A stretch of DNA of 64,000 nucleotides. It comes from Demequina soli (GTDB lineage: Bacteria; Actinomycetota; Actinomycetes; Actinomycetales; Demequinaceae). The stretch spans positions 248,001 through 312,000 of the forward strand of contig NZ_BBLZ01000004.1 of the NCBI RefSeq assembly GCF_000971195.1. The letters run 5' to 3'. Positions 15,765 to 24,809 of this stretch are shown one piece after another. Positions within the stretch are counted from its first letter, which is position 1, and every line of letters begins with the position of its first letter. The notes under the pieces are model-generated. The model saw only the letters and a program-made list of their open reading frames with translations, did not search any database and was not told the origin of the DNA. Both the position numbers and the translations under genes were made by a program.

Positions 15765-17383
15765 GATCGCGCCTCGCGCTCGGGCAGCGGGCCCGGGGGC
15801 TCGCCCGGCTCGCGCTCGAGCAGGAAGAAGTAGGGGCGCCCCTCGTCGCGCGCGCCCCGGCCGGCCATCACGCCGAGCAGCGTGTCCTGGTCGACCCGCA
15901 CGAGGTGGTCGTGGATGGGCCGCGCGTCGTAGGTCATCGTCGCGGTGACCCTCCCGCGGTGCGCCGTGTCGCCGAGCCATGCGCCGCCGCCGCTCAGCGC
16001 GACGTCGGAGACGAGCGAGCCGTCCTCCGCGCGGCACACGATCGGCTGCACGTGCTCGGCGTCGACGAAGTTCTTGCCGAACCAGCGGGCCCGGCCGAGC
16101 GCGCGGTGGATCCGGTGGCCCGTGTCGATGCCCGTGCCGCGCCACAGCCCGGTCAGGTCGGCTGCCCCGACCGCGGGCAGCACGTCCCACAGGGCGGTCA
16201 GCTCGTCGGGGTCGCCCGCGCCGGTCGCCGCGAGCGCGCGGACGCGATCGGCCGCGGTGCCGGCCGCCGCCGGAGCCTCGCGCGCGGGCTCCTCGGCCAT
16301 GAGCATCACCGCCTTGACCGCCTCGCCCGAGCGCGCGGCGGCGATCGCGGCGTCGATGCGCGCGAACGGAAAGGTCGTGACGAGGCGCTCGAGCGGGAAG
16401 AGACCGGCGCGCCACAGGGCGACGAGCGTGGGCACGTCGCGCGCGGGCGTCGCGTCGCCCTCGATGACGCCGGTGAGCGTGCGCCCCCACAGGAGCGCCG
16501 TCTGGCTCACCGTGACGGGGTTGGCGCCGTGCCGCAGCGCCACCGTGGCGCACGTGCCCGGCGAGGCCAGGGCGCCCAGCGCCGCCCCGAGCGCGTCCGT
16601 GGTGCCGACCGTGTCGAGCGCGAGGTCGTAGCGGGCGCCGCGCGGGTCGAGGCCATCGGCGGCGACGGCGTCCGTCGCGCCCAGCTCGAGCGACAACGCG
16701 CGCCGGCGCGGGTCCGGCTCGACCACGGTGACGGAGGCGCAGCCGGACGCCCGGGCGGCCATGACGGCCGCGAGCCCGACCGTGCCCGCGCCGACCACCA
16801 GCATGCGGTCCGTGAGCCCGGGGCGCAGGACGTTGAGGACCGTTCCGGCGCCGGTGAGGACGCCGCACCCGAGCGGTGCGGCGAGCGCGAAGGGGATGTC
16901 AGAGCCGATGGGGACCACGTTGGTCGCGCGCGCGATGGCCCGCGTCGCCCACGAGGACTGGGCCATCCATGCCCCGGCCACCGGCGCATCGTCCCTCCCC
17001 CATAGCGTGCGCGAGCCGTCGGGGCGGACCCCGCGGTAGTTGCGCAGCGCGAACTCGCGGCAGTAGGCGGGGTGCCCGGCCCGGCAGCGCCCGCACGCGC
17101 CGCACGCGTCGAAGGTGAGCACCACGCGGTCGCCGGGGACGACGTGGGTGACGTCGCGCCCGACCGCGGCGACGGTGCCGGCGCCCTCGTGCCCGAACAC
17201 GGCGGGCAGGTCGAACGGCGCTCCCCCGTCGATCGCGGTGAGGTCGGTGTGGCAGATGCCGGAGGCGGCGACGTCGACGAGCACCTCGTCGTCGCGGAGC
17301 GCGTCGAGCCTGACCTCGACGGCGACGGGTGACGCGCCGGGGGTGTGCGCCACGGCGGCGAGGGTCGGTGCGTCGAGCGTCAT
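15761..17383 (-). CDS. zinc-dependent alcohol dehydrogenase fused to a GXWXG/DUF4334 domain
   Basis: A 540-residue two-part protein. Residues 1-~365 are a class III-like zinc alcohol dehydrogenase: catalytic zinc ligands in GICHTD and GHEGAG, structural zinc four-Cys cluster CGACGRCRAGHPAYC, and Rossmann motif VVGAGTVGLAAVMAA. Residues ~395-540 form a separate domain beginning LTGLWRGTGIDTGH, the GXWXG signature, followed by ALGRARWFGKNFVDAEHVQPIV of the DUF4334 half. These two domains are normally encoded as a separate small protein. ATG 17383 follows GGAGG. The fusion suggests the DUF4334 part handles the aldehyde/alcohol substrate or product. This is inference. Confidence 0.85.
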   Translation of the reverse strand: MTLDAPTLAAVAHTPGASPVAVEVRLDALRDDEVLVDVAASGICHTDLTAIDGGAPFDLPAVFGHEGAGTVAAVGRDVTHVVPGDRVVLTFDACGACGRCRAGHPAYCREFALRNYRGVRPDGSRTLWGRDDAPVAGAWMAQSSWATRAIARATNVVPIGSDIPFALAAPLGCGVLTGAGTVLNVLRPGLTDRMLVVGAGTVGLAAVMAARASGCASVTVVEPDPRRRALSLELGATDAVAADGLDPRGARYDLALDTVGTTDALGAALGALASPGTCATVALRHGANPVTVSQTALLWGRTLTGVIEGDATPARDVPTLVALWRAGLFPLERLVTTFPFARIDAAIAAARSGEAVKAVMLMAEEPAREAPAAAGTAADRVRALAATGAGDPDELTALWDVLPAVGAADLTGLWRGTGIDTGHRIHRALGRARWFGKNFVDAEHVQPIVCRAEDGSLVSDVALSGGGAWLGDTAHRGRVTATMTYDARPIHDHLVRVDQDTLLGVMAGRGARDEGRPYFFLLEREPGEPPGPLPEREARS

Positions 17384-17542
17384 GCGTGCCTCCACCCGGG
17401 CGCCGCCTCGTCGCGGCGTCCACGCCATATGTTAACCGCGACTCACATTCGCGCAAGGCTCGCACGCCTCCGCGCGCGCCGACGCCGCGTGGGCTAGCGT
17501 CGCGAGCGACCACCCGGCACCCGCGATGGAGCACCGCAGCAC

Positions 17543-18874
17543 ATGGACCACGTCGACACCATCGTCATCGGGGCCGGCGTGTCCGGCCTCACCGCCGCGC
17601 GGCTGCTCGCGCGCGAGGGCCGCACCGTCGTGGTGCTCGAGGCGCGCGACCGCGTCGGCGGGCGCGTGTGGACGCGACGCGCCGGCGGCACCGTGACGGA
17701 CCTGGGCGCCTCGTGGATCCACGGCGTGACCGATGAGCCGGTCGCGACCGCCGCCGGTGCGCTCGGCATGCGCACCGCCGAGTTCACGGTCGGCAGCTAC
17801 CAGGTGGACGGCCGCCCGATCGCGTACTTCTCCCCCGAGGGCGTCCGCATGACGGACGATGCGGTGCGCGCCTTCGTGGCCGACGTGCGCACGGTCGACG
17901 CCGCGCTCGCCGACGCGATCGCCTCCTCGGGCGCCGACGAGTCGTACCGCGACGTCACCGAGCGCGCCCTCGCGGCGCAGAGCTGGGGTGCCGCGCGTGC
18001 GCAGCGGGTCCGCGAGCTCCTCGAGCACCGTTCCGAGGAGCAGTACGGGGCGTGGATCGAGGACCTGGCCGCCCACGGCCTGGACGACGACTCGGTCGAC
18101 GGCGACGAGGTCGTGTTCCCTGACGGCTACGACCGGCTGCCAATCGCCCTGGCCGAGGGTCTCGACGTCCGCCTCGGGCGCACGGTCACCCGTGTGGAGT
18201 GGTCGGGCGACGAGGTACGGGTGACCGCGGGCGGCGAGACCCTCGTCGCGACGACGGCCGTGCTCACGGTCCCGGTGGGCGTGCTCAGGTCCGGCGACCT
18301 CGCGATCTCGCCGCCGCTGCCGGACGTGGTCGCGGGAGCGCTGAGCCGGCTCGAGATGAACCGCTTCGAGAAGGTGGTGCTGCGCTTCCCCACCCGATTC
18401 TGGGGCGAGGGCCAGTACGCGATCCGTCAGCAGGGGCCCGAGGGCCGCTGGTGGCACTCCTGGTACGACCTCACGCCGCTCCACGGCACCCCGACCCTGC
18501 TGACCTTCGCCGCCGGGCCGGCGGCGCGCGCCATCGAGGGCTGGTCGGACGCCGAGGTGGCCGCGTCCGTCCTCGCGCAGCTGCGGCGCCTCTACGGCGA
18601 GCGCACCGAGGAGCCCAGCCGAGTCGACGTCACCGCCTGGCACGCGGACCCGTTCGCGCGCGGCTCCTACGCGTTCATGACCGTGGGCTCGACCACCGCC
18701 GACCACGACGCGCTCGCCACGCCGGTCGGCGGGGTGCTCCACCTCGCGGGCGAGGCCACCTGGACCGACGACCCGGCCACCGTGCCCGCGGCGATGCGCT
18801 CGGGCCACCGCGCGGCGGAGCGGATCCTGGGCCGCGCGGTAGCCATCGAGGGGACGTGGGCGGCACCCTCCTGA
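17543..18874 (+). CDS. FAD-dependent flavin monoamine oxidase family protein
   Basis: A 443-residue amine oxidase. The N-terminal FAD-binding Rossmann motif is VIGAGVSGLTAARLLAREG, followed by the GG-doublet VLEARDRVGGRVWT and DLGASWIHG. The C-terminal FAD segment is GGVLHLAGEATWTDDPATVPAAMRSGHRAAERI, which places the flavin against the amine pocket. It oxidatively deaminates amines or polyamines with H2O2 release; the substrate is unknown. It is divergent from the alcohol dehydrogenase gene with a 159-bp shared promoter region. A TAGCGT box lies about 42 nt upstream, so there is probably a short leader. No strong Shine-Dalgarno sequence is seen. Confidence 0.88.
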   Translation: MDHVDTIVIGAGVSGLTAARLLAREGRTVVVLEARDRVGGRVWTRRAGGTVTDLGASWIHGVTDEPVATAAGALGMRTAEFTVGSYQVDGRPIAYFSPEGVRMTDDAVRAFVADVRTVDAALADAIASSGADESYRDVTERALAAQSWGAARAQRVRELLEHRSEEQYGAWIEDLAAHGLDDDSVDGDEVVFPDGYDRLPIALAEGLDVRLGRTVTRVEWSGDEVRVTAGGETLVATTAVLTVPVGVLRSGDLAISPPLPDVVAGALSRLEMNRFEKVVLRFPTRFWGEGQYAIRQQGPEGRWWHSWYDLTPLHGTPTLLTFAAGPAARAIEGWSDAEVAASVLAQLRRLYGERTEEPSRVDVTAWHADPFARGSYAFMTVGSTTADHDALATPVGGVLHLAGEATWTDDPATVPAAMRSGHRAAERILGRAVAIEGTWAAPS

Positions 18875-19078
18875 CCTACGCCGCGCGCGCCGGTCGGATC
18901 GATGGGCGCGGGTGCTGCTGCGGTGGTGTCCTCGGGCATGCGTCCAGGGTTCCGCGACGAGGCGCGCGGCGCATCGTCCCGCCGCAGGCATCCGGGCGTA
19001 CGACGGACGCGGTACGGGCCCCGATTTCCCGTCGGCGGCCACGCGTGCCAGCATGAACAGGGACACCGAGGGGGTCGC

Positions 19079-21007
19079 ATGCCCGAGTATCCGAACGTCG
19101 AGGACCACGGCCTGATCGGCGACCTCCAGACCGCCGCGCTGGTGTCCACGGACGGCACCATCGACTGGTTCTGCGCGCCGCGCTTCGACTCGCCGAGCAT
19201 GTTCGCGTCCCTGCTCGACGCCGACCGCGGCGGCTGCTTCCGGATTCGCCCCGTCAGCGCCGACCACGTGACGCGCCAGCTGTACCTGCCGGACACCGCG
19301 ATCCTCGTCACCCGGTTCATGACCGACGAGGGCGTGGGCGAGGTGGTCGACTTCATGCCCGTCGTGGGTCACGAGCCGACCGACCGGCACCGCATCGTGC
19401 GCCTCGTGCGGGTGGTGCGGGGCACGATGCGCTTCGAGGGCGAGATCCTGCCCGGCCTCGACTACGGGCGCGCCCGTCACACGATCGAGGACCTGAGCGA
19501 CGAGGGGGCACGGTTCGTGGCCGGCGGCGTCTCCCTCACGGTGCACCGCATCGGGGACGTCGTCATGCACGGGGACGGCAGGTCGGGCGCCCTCGTCGCG
19601 GACGGCGGCGCGCTGCGCATCACCGGCGAGCTGCGCGAGGGCGACATCACCGGCGCCGTCCTCGAGACCGGCGGAGCGGCACCTGAGCGCGTGTCGCGCG
19701 CCGAGGTGGAGCGGCTGCTGCGTGAGACCAGCCGGTTCTGGCGCGAGTGGAACGGCAGGTCGACCTACCGCGGGCGCTGGCGCGAGATGGTGGGGCGCTC
19801 GGCCATGACGCTCAAGCTCATGACGTACGCGCCCACGGGCGCGCTGGTCGCCGCCCCGACAGCGGGACTACCGGAGCAGGTGGGCGGCGAGCGCAACTGG
19901 GACTACCGGTACACGTGGGTGCGGGACGCGTCCCTCTCCGTGCACGCGCTGCTCGGGCTCGGGTACACCGAGGAGGCGGCCGCCTTCGGGGTGTGGCTCA
20001 TGGATCGCGTGCACGAGGGCGCGGGCGCCGAGTCGGGGCCGCTGCGCATCATGTACCGCGTCGACGGCACGTCCGACCTCACCGAGGAGAGCCTCGACCA
20101 CCTGGCCGGCTACCGCGGGTCCCGGCCGGTGCGGATCGGCAACGGCGCCGCCGGCCAGGTGCAGCTCGACATCTACGGCGAGGCCCTCGAGGCGATCTTC
20201 GTGGCCGCCGAGGCAGGCCTCGACCTGGCGCACGCGGGATGGGTGCAGCTCACGGAGCTGCTGGACTGGCTGTGCGACCACTGGGACCAGCCGGAGGAAG
20301 GCATCTGGGAGACCCGCGGCGGGCCGCAGCGCTTCACGTACGGGCGGGTGATGTGCTGGATCGCGCTCGACCGCGGCATCCGGCTCGCCCGCAAGCACGG
20401 CCGGCCCGCGCCGCTCGCGCGGTGGATGGATGCGCGCGACACGATCTACCGCCAGGTGATGGAGCGCGGGTGGGACCGGCGGCGCGGCGCCTTCGTGCAG
20501 CATGACGACACCGACGTCCTGGACGCGTCGCTCCTGCTCATGCCCATCCTCGGGTTCATCGCGCCGCTCGACCCGATGTGGCTGTCGACGCTGCGCGCGA
20601 TGCGCGGCGAGCTGGTGTCGGACAGCCTCGTCTACCGCTACAACCCCAGCGCCTCCCCCGACGGCCTGTCCGGCTCGGAGGGCACGTTCACGCTGTGCTC
20701 GTTCTTCTACGTGGACGCCCTCGCCCGCTCCGGGTTCGTCGAGGAGGCCGAGCTCACGTTCGGCAAGATGCACACCTACGCCAACCATCTGGGCCTGTAC
20801 GCCGAGGAGATCGGGCTCACCGGCGAGCAGCTGGGCAACTTCCCGCAGGCATTCAGCCACCTCGCGCTCATCAACGCCGCGATCGTGCTCGACCGGCACC
20901 TCGACGACGCGCGCGACCTGGTCGGGCCCGCGATCCGCGAGGCGATGCGCCGGCTCGACACGCCCACCACCGCGCCGTCCTGGCGCGTCCCCGGCGAGGA
21001 CCGGTAG
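19079..21007 (+). CDS. glycoside hydrolase family 15 protein (glucoamylase/trehalase-like)
   Basis: A 642-residue GH15 enzyme. The N-terminal ~230 residues form the beta-sandwich domain (MPEYPNVEDHGLIGDLQTAALV, then TIDWFCAPRFDSPSMFASLLD). The C-terminal (alpha/alpha)6 barrel has GERNWDYRYTWVRDASLSVHALL, PEEGIWETRG with a catalytic Glu, and LYAEEIGLTGEQLGNFPQAFSHLALINAA with the second catalytic region. No signal peptide is visible, so it is intracellular; actinobacterial members of this type include trehalases and glucan-1,4-alpha-glucosidases. ATG 19079 is preceded by GAGGGGG. The 204 bp upstream contain one GGACGATGC copy and nothing else I can identify. Confidence 0.88.
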   Translation: MPEYPNVEDHGLIGDLQTAALVSTDGTIDWFCAPRFDSPSMFASLLDADRGGCFRIRPVSADHVTRQLYLPDTAILVTRFMTDEGVGEVVDFMPVVGHEPTDRHRIVRLVRVVRGTMRFEGEILPGLDYGRARHTIEDLSDEGARFVAGGVSLTVHRIGDVVMHGDGRSGALVADGGALRITGELREGDITGAVLETGGAAPERVSRAEVERLLRETSRFWREWNGRSTYRGRWREMVGRSAMTLKLMTYAPTGALVAAPTAGLPEQVGGERNWDYRYTWVRDASLSVHALLGLGYTEEAAAFGVWLMDRVHEGAGAESGPLRIMYRVDGTSDLTEESLDHLAGYRGSRPVRIGNGAAGQVQLDIYGEALEAIFVAAEAGLDLAHAGWVQLTELLDWLCDHWDQPEEGIWETRGGPQRFTYGRVMCWIALDRGIRLARKHGRPAPLARWMDARDTIYRQVMERGWDRRRGAFVQHDDTDVLDASLLLMPILGFIAPLDPMWLSTLRAMRGELVSDSLVYRYNPSASPDGLSGSEGTFTLCSFFYVDALARSGFVEEAELTFGKMHTYANHLGLYAEEIGLTGEQLGNFPQAFSHLALINAAIVLDRHLDDARDLVGPAIREAMRRLDTPTTAPSWRVPGEDR

Positions 21008-21107
21008 CGGTCTCGCGCGTCACGATGCGCCGGGACACCTTGACGCCCCGCCCGCGGCTGGCGAGGGTGGAAGGCATAGTGTCCGCACACCACCTCGGGG
21101 GGTCACG

Positions 21108-21518
21108 ATGCCCGCGATCTTCGTCAGCATGCCGGCGACGGACCTGGAGCGCACGAAGGCGTTCTACGTGGCCGTCGGCTTCACGCTCGACTCGCAGCTC
21201 ACGTCCGACACCGCCGCGTGCGCCGTGGTCGAGGAGGGTCACAGCTACCTCATGGCGGTCAGCCGCGACCTGTTCCAGTCCTTCACCGAGAAGCCGATCG
21301 GCGACCCACGCGTCAACCCCGTGTCCGCCGTGACGGTCTACCTCGACAGCCGCGAGGCCGTGGACGCGGCGGTGCTCGCCGGCGTCGCCGCGGGCGGCTC
21401 CGAGGACGAGCCGGCCACCGACTACGGCTTCATGTACCAGCGCCAGGTCTGCGACCCCGACGGGAACATCCTCCAGTTCGGGTTCATGGACGCCTCGGCG
21501 GCGCCCTCCCCCGCGTGA
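21108..21518 (+). CDS. VOC/glyoxalase-fold protein
   Basis: A 136-residue protein of the vicinal oxygen chelate fold: beta-alpha-beta-beta-beta start IFVSMPATDLERTKAFYVAVGF, and the typical C-terminal end VCDPDGNILQFGFMD with the metal-ligand Glu position replaced by Gln. Family members include glyoxalase I, dioxygenases and antibiotic-binding proteins; the specific role is unknown. ATG 21108 follows a GGGGGG-type weak ribosome site. A TAGTGT box lies about 25 nt upstream. The 3' end of the gene forms the left arm of a strong terminator hairpin. Confidence 0.8.
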   Translation: MPAIFVSMPATDLERTKAFYVAVGFTLDSQLTSDTAACAVVEEGHSYLMAVSRDLFQSFTEKPIGDPRVNPVSAVTVYLDSREAVDAAVLAGVAAGGSEDEPATDYGFMYQRQVCDPDGNILQFGFMDASAAPSPA

Positions 21519-21540
21519 GCACGGGAGGGCGCCGCCGAGG
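21493..21540. terminator. bidirectional terminator with an 18-bp perfect stem
   Basis: The arm CCTCGGCGGCGCCCTCCC (21493-21510) is the exact reverse complement of 21523-21540, with a 12-nt loop. The left arm lies inside the last codons of the VOC gene. The right arm abuts the stop codon of the convergent metallo-hydrolase gene, so both genes share it. Confidence 0.85.
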
Positions 21541-22713
21541 CTATTTGCCGACGTTGATGCTGAGGAGGTCCTGGCCGACGATGAGACGGCCGTCGAACCC
21601 CTGTGCCGCGGCCCGCAGGGTCCGCTCGCTGCAGTTGCCGGGGACGATGTGCGACAGGACCAGGTTCTTGACGCCCGCCTTCGCCGCGACGTCGGGACCC
21701 ACCTGAGCGATCGTGGTGTGGGCGCCCAGCAGGTGCTGGCGCAGCCCGTCCCGTGCCGCCGGCGGCACGCGCGTGACGATCGTCTCGACCCAGGCGGGGT
21801 CGATGACCTCGTGCACCAGGTAGTCGGCACCCTCCGCCAGCTCGATGAGGTTCTCGCTCACGGCCGTGTCCCCCGAGAACACGATCGACCCGTCCGGGGT
21901 GTCGAACCGGTACCCGAACGCGGGCGCCGTGGGGTGATGGTCGACGAGCGTGGCGGTGACGCGCACGTCGCCGTCGGCGAACACCTCGAAGGGGGACACG
22001 CGCGGCGGGCGACCGTCGCCGACCGCGGGCCACAGGGCCGACACGTCGATGTCGGTCACGTCGAACACCTGGGACGGCGGCGTCATGCCGGAGTCCCGCA
22101 CCCGATCGTTGAGATCCTGCGCGAACGCCTTCTGCAGGTAGGACGTGAGCTGCGAGATCCCCGGCGTGGGCTCCGCGGCCTCGATGACGGGCCGCTGGGC
22201 GCTCGGCGGGAACATCGGCACGAGCGCGCCGCGGTCGCCGGGACCGAGCACGCGGATGGGAGCCGTGCGCCCGGTGGAGTTCATCGCGCCCGTGGCCCAC
22301 AGCGCCGGCCAGTCCATGAAGTGGTCCGAGTGCAGGTGTGTGAAGAGGATCGCCTCGACGTTCGTGAGGATGGTGCCCACGTCGGTCGAGGGCTGGAGGC
22401 CCGCGGCTGCGAGCTTCTCCATGGTCCCCAGGCCCAGGTCGACCAGGTACTCGCGGCCGTCGAACACCACGGCGGACCCGATGCCCGCGCGCGCGCCGTC
22501 GAGCGCGACGGGGCCTCCGGCAGTGCCGAGCAGGACGAAGCTGGTCCGCGCGCGCGGCGCGTGGGAGGAGCCGTTCGCGCTCGGGGCGGCCTGCGCCGCA
22601 CTCCCACCGGCGGCGATCAGACCCGCGGCGGCCGCGGCGATCCCTGCGCCACGGATCAGCCCGCGGCGGCTCGTGCCCGCCGTCTCCGGGTAGGACGGGA
22701 TGTCATCGCACAT
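21541..22713 (-). CDS. Tat-exported MBL-fold metallo-hydrolase
   Basis: A 390-residue exported hydrolase. The N-terminus carries a twin-arginine signal (TSRRGLIRGAG, then an Ala/Gly hydrophobic stretch ending AAQAAP). The metallo-beta-lactamase core has THLHSDHFMDW for the dinuclear metal site, GDTAVSENLIELA with the bridging Asp, and SHIVPGNC late in the protein. This layout resembles arylsulfatase/RNase Z-like MBL enzymes that hydrolyse esters or phosphodiesters outside the cytoplasm. Tat export implies folding and metal loading before secretion. ATG 22713 follows AAGGAGCG. It is convergent with the VOC gene and shares its terminator. Confidence 0.85.
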   Translation of the reverse strand: MCDDIPSYPETAGTSRRGLIRGAGIAAAAAGLIAAGGSAAQAAPSANGSSHAPRARTSFVLLGTAGGPVALDGARAGIGSAVVFDGREYLVDLGLGTMEKLAAAGLQPSTDVGTILTNVEAILFTHLHSDHFMDWPALWATGAMNSTGRTAPIRVLGPGDRGALVPMFPPSAQRPVIEAAEPTPGISQLTSYLQKAFAQDLNDRVRDSGMTPPSQVFDVTDIDVSALWPAVGDGRPPRVSPFEVFADGDVRVTATLVDHHPTAPAFGYRFDTPDGSIVFSGDTAVSENLIELAEGADYLVHEVIDPAWVETIVTRVPPAARDGLRQHLLGAHTTIAQVGPDVAAKAGVKNLVLSHIVPGNCSERTLRAAAQGFDGRLIVGQDLLSINVGK

Positions 22714-22920
22714 GAGCGCTCCTTTGCGTCACGGTGATCCGCCTCGCGCGCAGCACACGCCGGGGCGACGGCGCGACTCGCGTGCCGCGCCTGACCCCGG
22801 GGACCGCATCGTCCCTGGGACCTGACACGATCCAACCCCAGTTGTTTGCTGGGCGCAACCCGGTTTCACCTGACAAAAGTCGGGCCGATCGCGGGACGGA
22901 ACGGCGCGCGTGTGTGAGGG

Positions 22921-24594
22921 TCAGTTGGCGACCGGCGAGAAGGTGTCGTACTCCTCGATCACCAGCCGGATCCGCGCGACCGCATCGGCGCTCAGGCCCG
23001 CGTCGCCCGTCACCTGGTGCAGCGCGTCGACCGCCAAGTTGCCGTACTTGTGGCCGGCGTCCTCGGGAACGGCGGTGGACAGGATGAGGTCGATCACGCC
23101 TTGGAAGGCGGTCACGACGGGGATCCAGACCATATCGGGGCTCACCTGATCGGAGCGCTGACCGTCCTGGAGCCACTGGGGCTTCGACCAGATCACGCTC
23201 GGGCCGATCCACACGATCGGGTCGTTGCCGTGCTGCAGGTACGCGACCCGGGTGTCCTCCCACGGCCCGCTGGGGGTGTCCAGCCCTCCCCACGCGTCGG
23301 ACCAGCGCACATGCGCGCCCTCGTCGAGCACCGGCAGCGAGTAGGGGCTGCCGGCGTCGCGGGAGTTCTGCGCCTCCTGCCACACGGGGGTGAACGAGGG
23401 CGTGCCCGCGAGCACCGCGCCCTCGGTCGACGACTGCAGGTCGGCCTGGTCGGCGAACGCGGCCTGGATCCCGAAGCTGCCCAGGCTGAGGCCGTAGACC
23501 ACGAGCTGCGGGCGGGAGTCGGCGGGGAGCGTGCCCCACCAGTCCGTCACGGCGTGCACGAGCGCGGACGTCCCGTCCTGCGACAGGTCCGGGGTGAGCA
23601 GGGCGGACACGGGGCTGCCGGTCGCGCCGTACTGGAGCGAGACGATGGCGGTGTCGCCCGCGTGCAGGTACTCGAAGCCGTCGATCGCGGCGGGGTCGAG
23701 CCAGCCCGAGCCGGTGGTGCCGGCGATCATGAGCACGGACCGGTCGGCCGCGCCTGTGCGCTCGAGCTCCTGCACCGCGAGCTGGGCCTTCTCCTCGAAG
23801 GTGCCGGGCACGTCGACGCCGACGTAGACGCGGATGGGCTCCTCGGCGGCGACACCGGTGACGGCCTCGATCTGGGCGGCGGTGGGGCCGCCGCCGACGA
23901 TCTTCGCGCCCTCGCTGCCCACCTGCTCCCACTTCACGAGGCTCTCGGAGCTGCCCGAGCGCAGCGGGCTCGTCGGCTGGGCGTACTCGGGGTCGTACTG
24001 GCGGTTCGCGTGCTCGGACGCGAGCGTGAGCAGCCACGACAGCACGCCCAGTCCCAGCGAGAACACGACGAGCATCGCGACCAGGGTCGCGCCGATCGTC
24101 ACGCCGCCCGCCACGCGGGGCCGGCCGTCGCGGCCGGGCATGCGCGGCGCGATGAGCGCGTGGAGGCGCCGGTATCCGGCGGCGACACCGCGGCCGATCG
24201 CGAACGCGAGCCACGCGCCGAGCGCGAAGAAGATCACGCCGACGAGCCAGTCGAAGCCGTCGGTGTCGGGGATGCCGACGGCCTCGTGCACCGAGTCCTG
24301 CCACCGCAGCGCGAACGGCATGAGCACCGCCGCGCCGGCCAGGCCGATGAGGATCACGATCCACGCGCGCGCCTCGGCGGCGCGCGGGAGGCGGCCGCGC
24401 GACAGCGCCGCGATGCCGCGCCACGCGAGCACACCCACGCCGTAGCCGACCGCGAACGCGAGGCCCGACACGAAGCCCTGACCCCACGCGGGCCGCGGCA
24501 GCAGCGACGGCGTCAGCGACAACGCCATCAGGGCAAGACCCACGGCCGCGCCGGCCACATCCAATCGAGCGCCGATGCGCACCACACGAACCAC
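22921..24594 (-). CDS. membrane-anchored alpha/beta-hydrolase (Abhydrolase_9 family)
   Basis: A 557-residue protein. The N-terminal ~180 residues contain four to five transmembrane helices (LALMALSLTPSLLPR, FVSGLAFAVGYGVGVLAW, IVILIGLAGAAVLMPFAL, GVIFFALGAWLAFAIG, LVAMLVVFSLGLGVLSWLL). The rest is an alpha/beta hydrolase domain, with nucleophile motif VVYGLSLGSFG and VYVGVDVPGTFEEKAQLAVQELERTGA, as in PF10081-type proteins. The catalytic domain is probably outside the membrane; the substrate is unknown, perhaps lipids. GTG 24594 is preceded by GGGGAGGG. The last ORF residues (KYGNLAVDALHQVTGD) are typical of the family end. Confidence 0.82.
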   Translation of the reverse strand: MVRVVRIGARLDVAGAAVGLALMALSLTPSLLPRPAWGQGFVSGLAFAVGYGVGVLAWRGIAALSRGRLPRAAEARAWIVILIGLAGAAVLMPFALRWQDSVHEAVGIPDTDGFDWLVGVIFFALGAWLAFAIGRGVAAGYRRLHALIAPRMPGRDGRPRVAGGVTIGATLVAMLVVFSLGLGVLSWLLTLASEHANRQYDPEYAQPTSPLRSGSSESLVKWEQVGSEGAKIVGGGPTAAQIEAVTGVAAEEPIRVYVGVDVPGTFEEKAQLAVQELERTGAADRSVLMIAGTTGSGWLDPAAIDGFEYLHAGDTAIVSLQYGATGSPVSALLTPDLSQDGTSALVHAVTDWWGTLPADSRPQLVVYGLSLGSFGIQAAFADQADLQSSTEGAVLAGTPSFTPVWQEAQNSRDAGSPYSLPVLDEGAHVRWSDAWGGLDTPSGPWEDTRVAYLQHGNDPIVWIGPSVIWSKPQWLQDGQRSDQVSPDMVWIPVVTAFQGVIDLILSTAVPEDAGHKYGNLAVDALHQVTGDAGLSADAVARIRLVIEEYDTFSPVAN

Positions 24595-24809
24595 GGACCC
24601 TCCCCTTCGTCCCGCTCACCGTAGCGGCGCGGACCCCGCGCACGGCTCCAGCCCGCCGCGACTCGCCGGGATTGACATGATTCCTATGCCTTTGCGCAAC
24701 GATGCGCCCGCACCAGGGATTTCACCCTGCCGCCGGGCCGGGCTCCGTGCTAGCGTCCGAATCACCGTGGCTGAGGGCACCCCACGGCAACCACCCACAA
24801 GGAGCTCAC

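Noticed and set aside
19052..19115. Short ATG frame overlapping the GH15 start, considered as a leader peptide
   Set aside because: No leaderless -10 at the right distance, and its stop falls well inside the GH15 gene instead of at its start.
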